DNA of 64,000 nucleotides from Strigamia acuminata (Eukaryota > Arthropoda > Chilopoda > Geophilomorpha > Linotaeniidae): positions 2,917,087-2,981,086 of the forward strand of contig OX442314.1 of assembly GCA_949358305.1 (NCBI GenBank), read 5' to 3'. This document shows, piece after piece, positions 41,388 through 51,915 of this stretch (within the stretch, counting starts at the first letter, position 1; the number at the start of each line of letters is the position of its first letter). The notes below the pieces were generated by a model. That model saw nothing but the letters and a program-made list of their open reading frames with translations. It ran no database searches and was not told the origin of the DNA. A program made the translations under genes and the position numbers.

Positions 41388-42985
41388 TCGCCAATTCTGT
41401 GGAAACGGCGGAACGGCGGAACTAGATTGTTTCATTGCCAAATTCCGCTGAACAAGCTGAAATATTGTAATCAAAATATCAAAATTAAACAAAAGTTTAA
41501 TTAAATAGAAATAACCAAAAACAAAAATAAATAAAAATCAACAAAAATAAAAATAAATAAAAATCAACAAAAATAAAAATAAATAAAAATAACCCAAAAT
41601 AAAAGTACGATTGAAGTTTTGATACTAAATAATCTTATTTATTTATCATTTTATCACGAGTTTTGTGCCTAAAAAATTAGATTTTACGCCCAACTTTTGT
41701 TTTTTACAATAAAAATGGTTTTTCCGTTTGATAAATTCGTTTTACACCGATGCAAATTAATTAATTGAGACAAAAAATTGATTTTGGCCAAAAAAATGAA
41801 TTTTTGGCCAAAAAAATGAATTTTTGGCCAAAAAAATGAATTTTTGGCCAAAAAAATGAATTTTTGGCCAAAAAAATGAATTTTTGGCCAAAAAAATGAA
41901 TTTTTGACCAAAAAATTCATTTGTGGTTCGAAAAAGGGTTTTTTGAGTCAGAAAATTGATTTTTGAGTCAAAAAATTCAATTTTGACTGAAAAAACTTAA
42001 ATTTTGACAGAAAAAAATTAAATTTTGACAGAAAAAAATTAAATTTTGACAGAAAAAAATTAAATTTTGACAGAAAAAAATTAAATTTTTACAGAAAAAA
42101 ATTAAATTTTGACTCAAAAAATTGAATTTTGACAGAAAAAAATTAAATTTTGACTCAAAAAATTGAATTTTTTTACCAAAAATGAATTTTTTCACCAAAA
42201 ATGAATTTTTTCACCAAAAATGAAATTTTTCACCAAAAATGAAATTTTTCACCAAAAATGAAATTTTTCACCAAAAATAAAATTTTTCACCAAAAATGAA
42301 ATTTTTCACCAAAAATGAAATTTTTCACCAAAAATGAAATTTTTCACCAAAAATGAAATTTTTCACCAAAAATAAAATTTTTCACCAAAAATGAAATTTT
42401 TCTCCAAAAATGAAATTTTTCACCAAAAATGAAATTTTTCACCAAAAATGAAATTTTTCACCAAAAATGAAATTTTTCACCAAAAATGAAATTTTTCACC
42501 AAAAATGAAATTTTTCACCAAAAATGAAATTTTTCACCAAAAATGAAATTTTTCACCAAAAATGAAATTTTTCACCAAAAATCAATTTTTTTGCCAAAAT
42601 CAATTTTTAGTCTCAATTAATAAATTTGCATCGGTTTAAAACGAATTTATCAAACGGAAAAACTATTTTTATTGAAAAAAACGAAAGTTAGGCATAAAAT
42701 CTAATTTTTTAGGCACAAAACTCGTGATAAAATGATAAATAAATAAGATTATTTAGTATCAAAACTTCAATCGTACTTTTATTTTGGGTTATTTTTATTT
42801 ATTTTTATTTTTATTGATTTTTATTTATTTTTGTTTTTGGTAATTTTTATTTAATTAAACTTTTGTTTAATTTTGATATTTTTTTGGCCTGATCACAATA
42901 TTTCAGCTTGTTCAGCGGAATTTGGCAATGAAACAATCTAGTTCCACCGTTCCGTCGTTTCCACAGAATCGCCAATTCTGCGGAA
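41388..42985. repeat. Nested ~390-bp inverted repeat with minisatellite loop
   Basis: The left arm 41388-41780 and right arm 42590-42985 are near-complementary along their length. Both contain the AATAAATAAAAATCAA-type run, the TTTATCACGAGTTTTGTGCC word and the GATAAATTCGTTTTA word. The transcript could form a very long hairpin. Confidence 0.85.
41775..42590. repeat. Three adjoining minisatellites in the hairpin loop
   Basis: Three families follow one another: TTGGCCAAAAAAATGAATTT (20 bp, about 41775-41910), ATTTTGACAGAAAAAAATTA (about 21 bp, about 41985-42165) and TTTTTCACCAAAAATGAAA (19 bp, about 22 copies, about 42172-42580). Minus-strand frames of 70 to 80 codons with FFGQK-like repeats result from this periodicity and are not genes. 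Confidence 0.85.
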
Positions 42986-45463
42986 ACGGCGGAACGGCTG
43001 AACAATAGCTATGGAGGTCAGGCAAAAATTAATTAAAATTAAAAATTAAAATTTACAAAAGCAATCTTACAAAATTACAAATTCCAAGGTAACGAGTTGG
43101 ATATTCTTTGTTTTCGATGTTTTTGTTTCAATTTGATAAGTTATGACTAATTTGATACATCAATTTAAATGCCCTACCAAAAGCCCCAAAATCCAAAATT
43201 CAGAACTGATTTGTTGAAAATATTTTAACACTTAATGTGAAAAACTCCCCATGACATCCAGCAGTTATAGTCTCAGTGAAATTAATCAACTACGAGTATT
43301 TTGTAAGGTTTAAAAAAAAATAACAAGAACTACATAAAATTTATCTACTTGCAACTGCAAAAAGATTTACAACTTTTTAAAATTAGCTTAACACGTAATT
43401 ACGGTTGCTTTTTTAAAAAAAATTTAACGTAAAAAGCTTAAAAAATTAGGCGTTTAAACGAAATCAATTTCAAACATGAGCTCAGTGTGAATATGGCATT
43501 CTCTAATAAATGATTTATTCCTAGCAATTAGTATCTATCTGTTTAATGGGAGATTTTTTACAACATAGTGGTACATTGTTTTTTTCAAATCAAGAAAAAT
43601 TAATACATTAAAACAAAACCCACTCGTTTATTTATTTTATTTTTTTGTTCTAATATATATTTTTATATATATTTCTACGTGCCAGTATCCAACCACGAAC
43701 ACAACAGTAATTTACAAATTTTATTTTCTCCCGATCAGCTTGTTCAGCTTGTTCCGCCGTTCCGCCGTTTCCGCAGAATTGGCGATTCCAGGTTTTCCTC
43801 AAACCCATCGGTTCCGCCTGTTCCGCCAGTTCCGCGGTTCCGCAAATTATCCTGTCCCTTTTTAATCGAGCTCCGAGATCACAGATCAGCTTTGAGAATA
43901 ACAACCAGTTAAAATCGTTACAATTTTCAAATTTTCAAACTCTATCAACCAATAGGACGAACGTTTCTAATTCCAACTTTCCTCTCTCGCCTACAACCGA
44001 TCGACCGCAAATCAAGAAAATCGCCATGGCTGCAGCACGAACAACGAACGGTATTAGAAACATTTGGACAAGGCATACGCACCTCAAGGTAAGGAAAACA
44101 CCGTTTTAGCACTTCTCGAGAGAGATACTATACCGGTACTGTATATTTTTGCTCAAGAAAATGGTAAATAAAAAGTTAAATCCTATTTGGCACATTTTGT
44201 TTCGATCGGGGCCCCAAAAAATGGCTTTGAAATGACATGTTCGCAACATTTCTAAGCAAAACAAATGCATTTGCAAGCGGGGAAATGCATTTGCATGGGA
44301 AATAAATTTATTTTGAGCTTGGAAAAATGTGTTTTCACGCAAAACAATGCATTTTTAGGGGAAATAAATTTATTTTGAGCCGGAAAAAATGTGTTTTTAA
44401 GCAAAACAACGCATTTGTATGGGAAATAATTTTATTTTGAGCCGAAAAAATAATGTGTTTTTAAGCAAAACAATGCATATTTAGGGGAAATAATTTTATT
44501 TTGAGCCGAAAAAATAATGTGTTTTTATTTTCACAATTTCAAAATTAAAAAATTGAAGAAAATGAAATCTTCTAATTGTATTTGCATTTAGGAAGCCAGA
44601 GCCTGCGTCGCCTGACTCCGTACGAGAAACACTTTTTAGCCAAACGCCTCCCGTTGAACTTCCCCATCACCACCGCCATCAGGTTCGTGACGGACGACAT
44701 CTACTGGCAAAAACGATGCCTCAACCTGTGGGAGATCTGCGACCTGACGCGCTACTACGGCTCCTGGAAAGTGATGTGCCTGCAACGCACCATCGAGCAG
44801 CTCATCGAGGAATACGTGCCGGACGGTGCCGAGGAACAGCTCAAACAGCTCAGATCGCTCATCGTGGCCGCCAACAAATTCATCAAACGCCTCACCGTCG
44901 GCCACCTCAACGCGGTGGCCACCATCGACGAAGCCAAGCGACTGACGCAGGAAGAATACCGGCTGAGCTTCGAGTCCATCTTGGCCAACCTGCCGCACTT
45001 GGAGGAGCTCAGCGTGACATATTGCCCGAACAAATGCGGCCAGGACTTCGACTGGTTCATGTCGCGACTCACGTACGACGAGGTCAAGTCGCTGAGCGCC
45101 GCCATCATGCCGTGCTACAACCTGCGCGTGTTTGAGCTGCACAAGAGCGAGCTGGACTGCATCAAGATTAATTTGCTCATCCAGGGCCTGATGCATTTGC
45201 CGGCGCTCGAGTCGTTGCTGCTGCCGCACAACTTGATCGGCGACAAGGGCGCCTTTTGCATCGCCAAATTGCTCTCGTCGTCGCCCAAGCTCGCCCGCTT
45301 GAACCTCACGAACAATCAGATCGGGCCGGTCGGCGCCGAGGCGATCGCGTTTGTGCTCACAAAGAATAACTCGTTGAAGGAACTCGGGCTGCGGCTGAAT
45401 ACGCTGCAGGAGAAGGGCTGCACGGCCCTGCTGCGCGCCATGGCCGTGAATAAGGGGCTGCAG

Positions 45464-45801
45464 TGTTGGATATTGTAAACCTCTTGTATACATATTTATG
45501 TCGTCTCATCAAGCGACACTGTTGTTTACCATTGTTAATCTTAACCGATCATGTATTCTTATTTGCACTTACCTGCACGACTGGCTGCAGTACTATTTGT
45601 ATCATGTTGACATTTATTACTTTGTATTTCATCCACAAGGTGGCTCTGTATACCTGTGGGTCATGTGACTGCAGAGAATAAACTCACTCCATGTTCTGAT
45701 TCTCAACTGATGGCATCCCAAGTCATTTCTCCTCACAACATGTTTTTCCAAGTCACTGCACAATTCTGCAGCTTGTATTAATAGAAAGCTGTTCCACAAC
45801 A
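45464..45801 (+). repeat. 5' LTR of the copia element
   Basis: It runs from TGTTGGATATTG to GTTCCACAACA, with terminal inverted TGTTG/CAACA. It carries AATAAA at 45677-45682, so the polyadenylation site should lie shortly after. Confidence 0.95.
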
Positions 45802-45802
45802 A

Positions 45803-45813
45803 GGTTATGGGCC
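45803..45813 (+). promoter_or_regulatory. Primer-binding site, internal initiator-tRNA-Met type
   Basis: GGTTATGGGCC starts one base after the LTR. It is complementary to the anticodon-stem region (GGCCCAUAACC) of initiator tRNA-Met. Drosophila copia is primed by such a 5' half-tRNA, so the same mechanism is inferred here. Confidence 0.75.
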
Positions 45814-46596
45814 GATGTAACGTTGGAAAAACGTTTGGAGTGATTTTGGAAGTTTTTCCATCATTTGGAGGTCAGCAGTGAAGTTTTTCCTCCAAATCCA
45901 AGATGGCGGCGCCCATGGAGGAAAATGTCAGCTTGTGTTTGTGCCGAGAATCAACGGTTTTGGAAGCCACAACTAGACATCCAACTACACAGGAACATTA
46001 ATCGGGTTCGAACAGTATTAAACAATTTATTTACGAGTTTGTTTTTCCGTTTTTCAGACGATTTTTCCCGTATTGCGAGGCGCAATACGTTTCGTCGACG
46101 TGACACTATTTTCGGGCGAGAAGACGTGGCGACGACGGTGATAAATTCCCAGCAACCACACGGGAAGTGTGAACGGGAATTTAAGCAAACGAAAACGGAC
46201 AAAAAGGATTCCAAAACAAAGGAAGTTATTGGACAAATTGGGGTTATTTCCGGACGAAAATCGGCGTTTTCCACGTTTCTACAAGAGTTAGACGAGGACA
46301 GCATTTCTCGACAACCACACGTGAAGTGTGAACGAGAATTCGAGACAGCGCACAACAACTGGAAATTTAATGAACAATTTGCCATATTTATCGACAATTA
46401 TTCCATTTATTCGATATTTTCTTTGACTATTGTATTGTTAGTTTAGTTATGTGCTAGGATCAATACTAACTTAGACATAAGAGCAAACTAACATCGCAAC
46501 ACTGCACCTTGTTGCGATTAACTAGTACAGAAAGTGTTTTTGGGGAAATAAGTGTGTGGATTCAGTGTTTTTCAAGTGGCGGACACTTAATTCGGA
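45814..46596 (+). other. Copia 5' leader
   Basis: About 780 bp between primer site and gag ATG. It contains CCAAGATGGCGGC (45898-45910), a YY1/PHO-like site. It also contains two copies of a 33-bp segment about 158 bp apart (about 46150 and 46308; core ACCACACG...AAGTGTGAACG). An open frame of up to 193 codons begins only at TTG and resembles nothing I know, so I do not call it a gene. Confidence 0.6.
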
Positions 46597-48321
46597 ATGG
46601 ATACGGACAAACCAGAAAGAAAGGTTACACTGCTGAACAGGACCAACTATGACAGCTGGAAACAGCAGATCAAAGTACTTTTGATGCATCACGGATGCTG
46701 GGCGTTTGCGGAAGGGACGGAGGAGGCTTTGGCACCTGGAGCATCTTGGCGCGACCGCTCGGACTTCAAGCTACGACAAGGAAGAGCTTTCAGCTTGATT
46801 TATTATTCGATAGAGGAGCAGTATCACGAATTGCTCAGCGGGGTCGACGACGCCAAGAAGGCTTGGAACACATTGAAAGCAAACTTCGAACCAGTTTCAA
46901 GAGCGCGGATAATTCGTCTGTTGGACGAATTTTTCAGTCTGAAATACGACCCAGCGACGGAAACAATCGGAGTCTTCGCAGCAAAGATTCGAAACGCGGC
47001 GAAGAAGCTCGCCGACGTTAAACACAAATTGGAGGACTTATACCAAGCTTTTCAGTTAATTCGGTATCTGCCAGCAGAATATCAATCGATTGTCCAGGCG
47101 ATTTACCGGTGGGAGGACGCGAATTTTACTTTGGAAAAGGTGGAAGTCGAATTGGTCGCGGAAGAAGGACGTTTGGCCCAACAACGAAGGGATTCGGGTC
47201 AGGGACCAATAGTGGACGCTTTTAGCATGGGCACGAGCGCCACGAACACCAAAACCAGCGATAATTCACAGCAACAAGGGAATACTGGCCAAAATAGTCG
47301 AGGAGGATATCAAGGCGGACAAAAGGGCGGAAGATCGAATTACCGCGGCGGCAAAAACACGAGGAATTTTAGAGGAAATGCAACCGGGTCACCAGGACGG
47401 GGGCCGTGTTTTCGCTGCAACAAACAAGGACATTGGGCGAGGGATTGTATAGTGCAACTCGCACCAAATAATTCGAACAACCAGTTGAACACAAATACCG
47501 CGGAAGAATTGGACAATAACATGCTAGATGTCGGTTTCCTCACGGAATTAAGTCAGGAGGAGATGCTGCAATGCAGCACAGCCAACAACTGTTGGATTTA
47601 TGACACCGGGGCCACAGGACATTTCTGTAAGGACAGAAACCAATTCTTCAATTTCAAAGAGACAAGTGGAACAATAAGTCAAGCGGATAAAAAGACACTA
47701 ATTCAGATCCAGGGCGTAGGGGATGTTTGCATAATGTGTTTGGTCGGAAGTGAGACAATTCCAATCACATTGAAGAAAGTTTACTACGCGCCAGATTTGA
47801 GACGGAATTTGTTATCGGGGCCCTGCATCGACGAAGCCAGATGCAAAGTCGCCGTGGGTTCTGGACTTGTCAAAATTTATGATCCACAGTGGAAGAGGCA
47901 ATTGATGGAGGGAGTGAAGAAGGATAGGCTCTACTACATCAAGTTGAGCGACCAAAAACCCGACTTTGACAAGTTAAGACAGAAGGAGAGCAACAAAGTT
48001 AATGTTGGTGAAGAAAAGCAACAAGGATCAATTACCTCAACCAAGAAGATGTCAAATCCAGAAGAAGCAAGACTTTGGCATGAGCGACTAGGGCACATTT
48101 ACTTTCCAAGCGTGCAGGAAATGAGTAAAGGCGATGCAGTCGTTGGACTTCCTATTTTGGATGTGCCCATCACACAATGTGACGTTTGCGATTTAGCAAA
48201 GAAGAAATCTGTTTCACACAAGTCTATACCTGGGATCAGGTCGAAACAGCCACTGGAGCTCTTACACATGGACGTATGTGGAGCATTCAACACAGCAACT
48301 CTGTCGGGAAATAGGTATTTT
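46597..48321 (+). CDS. Copia gag-protease-integrase (N-terminal part of Gag-Pol)
   Basis: The retrotransposon polyprotein supplies the capsid, then cleaves itself and integrates the cDNA. The ATG at 46597 opens a copia-type gag. A zinc knuckle follows at residues 271-284 (CX2CX4HX4C), preceded by a Gly/Arg/Asn-rich basic stretch. The aspartic protease has the triad D336-T337-G338 in a WIYDTGATGHF context. The integrase zinc-binding region has H495, H500, C528 and C531. The first integrase catalytic Asp is residue 559 (LLHMDVCG). The frame is cut at 48321 by the solo LTR. Reading on through the LTR gives 25 foreign residues and a stop at 48394-48396. Confidence 0.9.
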
Positions 48322-48809
48322 TGTTGGTCTAAAGACCGTGTTTTTATCGATGAATATGTTTATTCTCTATTGATTTCGATGTTACCTTTTATTTAACGCT
48401 GTCCCGTATGTAATTCCATACTTTTATCCCATTCTCATATGATTTATTCTATCACCAAGTGATTTGTTCTCAATGAATGCTAATTTCCGGCACCAGGGTG
48501 CCCTCATCTCTCTGTTATCTGAATCCAAGATGGCGACACACACAGCCGTGTGTGTCCTAGCTGATTTTCATCCAAAATTGGACACTTTTGTAAAGTATTA
48601 TGTTTATATTAAATTCTTTTTATTCTTTTAAACATTGTCGTTCATTTGGTGCACATTTCAGTGCATTTACAGTGCATATAAGCGACCTTACGTCGCGCAC
48701 TTTGTTCGCACACGATACGGATCGTATCGTCGCCGTCCGCGCGTGCAGCGCGGCTCCATTCACGCTTCCAATCGGTGATTACCGATATTTTGCGCATACC
48801 TCGGCTACA
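48322..48809 (+). mobile_element. Solo LTR (488 bp) inside the copia integrase
   Basis: It begins TGTTGGTCTAAAGACCGTG and ends CTCGGCTACA, with 5-bp target duplications ATTTT at 48317-48321 and 48810-48814. It contains CCAAGATGGCG (48525-48535), a TATAAG box near 48676 and TTTATATTAAAT. The ends and these internal words are shared with the LTR at 61449-61994, so both belong to one lineage. Its provirus has been lost by LTR-LTR recombination. Confidence 0.9.
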
Positions 48810-48814
48810 ATTTT

Positions 48815-51559
48815 CTGACGATAACGGATGATTTTTCGCGTTACTCCACCGTCTACTTAATGAAGCACAAGGATGAAGTTTTCGATTTGTTCTGTAAACA
48901 CGCGAAACGTATTGAGCGACTGTTGGGGAAGTCAATTCTAGCGATCCGAACAGACAATGGAATGGAGTTCTGTTCCAACAAATTTGGACAATATTTGGAA
49001 GAACAAGGGATCGCACACGAACGCACAAACGCGTATACACCTGCCCAGAATGGAGTTTCGGAGAGACTCAACCAAACACTAGCGAATGGCATGCGAGCAC
49101 TTGTATACGACGCGGGACTGGAACATCGATTCTGGGGTGAAGCTATCTTAACCTTCAATTACCTGAGAAACAGGATAGCCAAGTTAAAGTCAGATAAAAC
49201 ACCAATGGAACTTTACTATGGTCGTAAGCCATCCTTACGCCATTTAAGAAAATTTGGAAGTTTGTGCTTTGTTCAAAAGAAAGTTCGAGACGGCAAGATA
49301 GACAACAAAGGCATACACGGAATAATGCTCGGATATTCCAGGGTCACAAAAGGATATAGAGTTTGGCTCCCGGAATTTTCTAAAGTCATTGAAACCAACA
49401 ATGTCAAGTTCGTGGAAAGCAGGCGCGGAGTTGAAGGCGTGCTGGGCCTACCGGACAAGTATACGACGTATATTGACAGTTTGGACGATAATTTGGATAA
49501 CAACAATGATCGTCAATATTATTCCGATGAGGATGTGAGGCCACCGCTACCCCCGCCAGCGCCAATAAAGAAGGAAGAGGAAGAGGAATTACCTCCAGTT
49601 AGACTGAAGTTCAGACAGCCAGATGATGCGTTGCGACACAACTTGCCAGCAGTGAAGCAACCAAACATTTTGCAACAACCTGGACAGGTTTTTCCAAACC
49701 CAATTCCGAACATACCAGCTCTCGTGTGGAAAAAGACCGAGAAGACAAGACCAACGGGTCAGAGGGACATTGAATATACCATCGAAGGATATGATAAGCC
49801 AAGATTGCGTTCCATTCCGGAAGTGAAGCGCTACTGTGTTGAGCATAACCTTCGTCTCCCCGAACATTTGTTTGACGACAAAAGAAAGAAAAAGCCCTCT
49901 GAATCGAATACGACGGCGGATAATCTTGACGTGGACTTTGATGATATAAATATCAACTTCGAAGCTAATCACCTAGAAGTCCACGTACCCGTACGTTATG
50001 AGGAAATCGCGACTTTACCCGAAAGAAATGAATGGCGCCAAGCGATGAACGACGAGATTGGCACCATGCATGAGCGCGAAGTTTGGGAACTTGTTCCACC
50101 ACCGCCCAACACTAAGATAGTGGGTTGCAGATGGATTTACACGACCAAACAGAACGACGAGGGGGAGATTGCACGTTATAAGGCGAGGCTTGTCGCGCAA
50201 GGTTTCTCCCAAGTCTACGGCGAATCGTATGAGGAGACATTCTCACCCGTGGTAGACTTTTCGATCGTGCGCTTTATGTTCACGCTGCTCGTCTGTATGC
50301 TCAAATGGTCGTACATTCAAGCCGACGTCAAGTGTGCGTACCTTTACGCAAAGTTGCATAAGACCGTCTACATGCGACAACCAAAAGGTTTCATCATTGA
50401 AGGCAAAGAAAACTATGTCTGCAAGCTCCTTCGAGCCATATACGGACTGCACCAATCCGGGAGGGAATGGGGCATAGAACTGGAGGAAGCTTTATTGAAA
50501 CTAGGACTTGAGCACGTAAACTGGTGCAATTGCGTTTACAAATATGGCAGCGTTGCATATTTGATCGTGTACGTGGACGATATAGTCGTCTTTGGAAAAC
50601 ATCATGAAGATGCGATGAAGGTTCTCGACATGATCGCAACTCGGTTTGACTTAGTCATACTTGGACAAACAAAGAAGTTGTTAGGCGTCGAATTTTATTC
50701 GTACAGGCAACAAATGATTCTCCATCAAAAGTCGTACATCAACAAGGTCCTTTTGAAATTTAAGAACCATTTGGACTCTGTAAGAATTCGATCGCAACCA
50801 ATGACTAAAGCTACTATTCTCACGAAGCAAGGGTGTCCAACCACGATTGACGAGTTCAAGACCATGGAAGCAATTCCCTATCGAAGCCTACTTGGGTGTT
50901 TGGCGTTCATCGCGTCGAGGACGAGACCCGATTTGACGTACGCCGTAAACATCCTAAGTCAATTCCAATCGAACCCAGGCTGGGATCACTGGATTGCGCT
51001 ACTAGACCTGCTTAGCTATTTGAGAACAACGAAAAATCATGGATTAATGCTGTTCCCAAACGATCGGATTGAAGTTATCGGATATAGCGACTCCGATTAC
51101 GCTAACAACAGGGACGACCGGATCTCCGTTGGAGGAACTCTTGTGACTTTGGGAACTACGCCCATTTATTGGAGGACCTTCAAACAACGGAATGTCACAT
51201 TATCAACTATGGAGGCCGAATATGTGGCCCTTACAGAAACTGTTAAGGACTACATCTGGATTGTCCGGGTTCTACATGAAATCATCCCTGATTTGGCGGA
51301 CAAATTTCCTCACCATGTTCTATGCGACAATATTTCAACGGTGGATTTCACCAAATCCTGCGTTGAAAATAGAAAGACAAAACACATAGACGTGCGATAC
51401 CATTTCATAAGAGAGCTCGTAAGAAGAGATAACCTCCATATCGTGCATGTGGGCACCAAATACAACCACGCGGACATCTTTACGAAGTCTGTTGACAAAG
51501 TTGATTTGCTGCGCTTTTGTGATCGGTTTCTGATTGATCTAAACCTCATAAGTGCTTGA
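48815..51559 (+). CDS. Copia integrase-reverse transcriptase-RNase H (C-terminal part of Pol)
   Basis: It continues the polyprotein in another frame after the solo LTR; the first Met is at 48860. The integrase core has the second catalytic Asp at 48953-48955 (RTDNGMEF) and the catalytic Glu at 49061-49063 (NGVSERLN), 35 residues apart as in DD35E integrases. A Pro/Glu-rich linker follows (about 49530-49760). The copia reverse transcriptase begins near 50030 (NEWRQAMNDE) and has its catalytic YVDD at 50570-50581. RNase H shows YSDSDYA (about 51083) and MEAEYVAL (about 51209). The stop is TGA 51557-51559, 18 bp before the 3' LTR. No internal stop is seen, so apart from the solo LTR the coding capacity looks undecayed. 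Confidence 0.92.
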   Translation: MTITDDFSRYSTVYLMKHKDEVFDLFCKHAKRIERLLGKSILAIRTDNGMEFCSNKFGQYLEEQGIAHERTNAYTPAQNGVSERLNQTLANGMRALVYDAGLEHRFWGEAILTFNYLRNRIAKLKSDKTPMELYYGRKPSLRHLRKFGSLCFVQKKVRDGKIDNKGIHGIMLGYSRVTKGYRVWLPEFSKVIETNNVKFVESRRGVEGVLGLPDKYTTYIDSLDDNLDNNNDRQYYSDEDVRPPLPPPAPIKKEEEEELPPVRLKFRQPDDALRHNLPAVKQPNILQQPGQVFPNPIPNIPALVWKKTEKTRPTGQRDIEYTIEGYDKPRLRSIPEVKRYCVEHNLRLPEHLFDDKRKKKPSESNTTADNLDVDFDDININFEANHLEVHVPVRYEEIATLPERNEWRQAMNDEIGTMHEREVWELVPPPPNTKIVGCRWIYTTKQNDEGEIARYKARLVAQGFSQVYGESYEETFSPVVDFSIVRFMFTLLVCMLKWSYIQADVKCAYLYAKLHKTVYMRQPKGFIIEGKENYVCKLLRAIYGLHQSGREWGIELEEALLKLGLEHVNWCNCVYKYGSVAYLIVYVDDIVVFGKHHEDAMKVLDMIATRFDLVILGQTKKLLGVEFYSYRQQMILHQKSYINKVLLKFKNHLDSVRIRSQPMTKATILTKQGCPTTIDEFKTMEAIPYRSLLGCLAFIASRTRPDLTYAVNILSQFQSNPGWDHWIALLDLLSYLRTTKNHGLMLFPNDRIEVIGYSDSDYANNRDDRISVGGTLVTLGTTPIYWRTFKQRNVTLSTMEAEYVALTETVKDYIWIVRVLHEIIPDLADKFPHHVLCDNISTVDFTKSCVENRKTKHIDVRYHFIRELVRRDNLHIVHVGTKYNHADIFTKSVDKVDLLRFCDRFLIDLNLISA

Positions 51560-51565
51560 TAATAC

Positions 51566-51572
51566 GAGGGGG
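51566..51572 (+). other. Polypurine tract of the copia element
   Basis: GAGGGGG, followed by CCGAT and then the 3' LTR; the plus-strand DNA primer site. Confidence 0.7.
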
Positions 51573-51577
51573 CCGAT

Positions 51578-51915
51578 TGTTGGATATTGTAAACCTCTTG
51601 TATACATATTTATGTCGTCTCATCAAGCGACACTGTTGTTTACCATTGTTAATCTTAACCGATCATGTATTCTTATTTGCACTTACCTGCACGACTGGCT
51701 GCAGTACTATTTGTATCATGTTGACATTTATTACTTTGTATTTCATCCACAAGGTGGCTCTGTATACCTGTGGGTCATGTGACTGCAGAGAATAAACTCA
51801 CTCCATGTTCTGATTCTCAACTGATGGCATCCCAAGTCATTTCTCCTCACAACATGTTTTTCCAAGTCACTGCACAATTCTGCAGCTTGTATTAATAGAA
51901 AGCTGTTCCACAACA
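51578..51915 (+). repeat. 3' LTR of the copia element
   Basis: 338 bp. I find no difference from the 5' LTR. It is followed by the target duplication TGCAG and the rest of exon 2. Confidence 0.95.

Larger units (their letters stand above)
41315..43858. mobile_element. Non-autonomous TIR/foldback transposon, 2,544 bp
   Basis: The terminal inverted repeats begin GGGACAGGATAATTTGCGG and stay near-perfect for about 100 bp (41315-41424 against 43740-43858). They contain repeated CGGAAC words that could be transposase sites. An 8-bp direct repeat TTTTTAAT flanks the element (41307-41314 and 43859-43866), as for hAT or P-type transposases. The interior has no transposase frame. It holds a second, nested inverted repeat of about 390 bp (41388-41780 against 42590-42985) around minisatellites, then about 720 bp of unrelated AT-rich DNA (43010-43735) where I see nothing. 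It lies between the upstream region and exon 1 of gene copy 12. Confidence 0.88.
45464..51915 (+). mobile_element. Full-length Ty1/copia LTR retrotransposon, 6,452 bp
   Basis: Two 338-bp LTRs flank a gag-protease-integrase-reverse transcriptase-RNase H coding region. This is the copia order, with integrase before reverse transcriptase. The element sits in exon 2 of gene copy 12 and is flanked by the 5-bp duplication TGCAG (45459-45463 and 51916-51920). Intact sister copies (for example around 2668-2676) show the empty site with one TGCAG. The LTRs show no difference on reading, so the insertion is recent. A solo LTR of another family (48322-48809) splits the pol frame, so this copy cannot encode a continuous polyprotein. 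Confidence 0.95.

Noticed and set aside
41067-41504. 145-codon frame across the unit 12 upstream region and the transposon end
   Set aside because: It crosses the target duplication and TIR, so it is a chance fusion without domain.
45865-46446. 193-codon frame in the copia leader
   Set aside because: It opens only with TTG, contains a duplicated 33-bp segment and has no retroviral or cellular domain I recognise.
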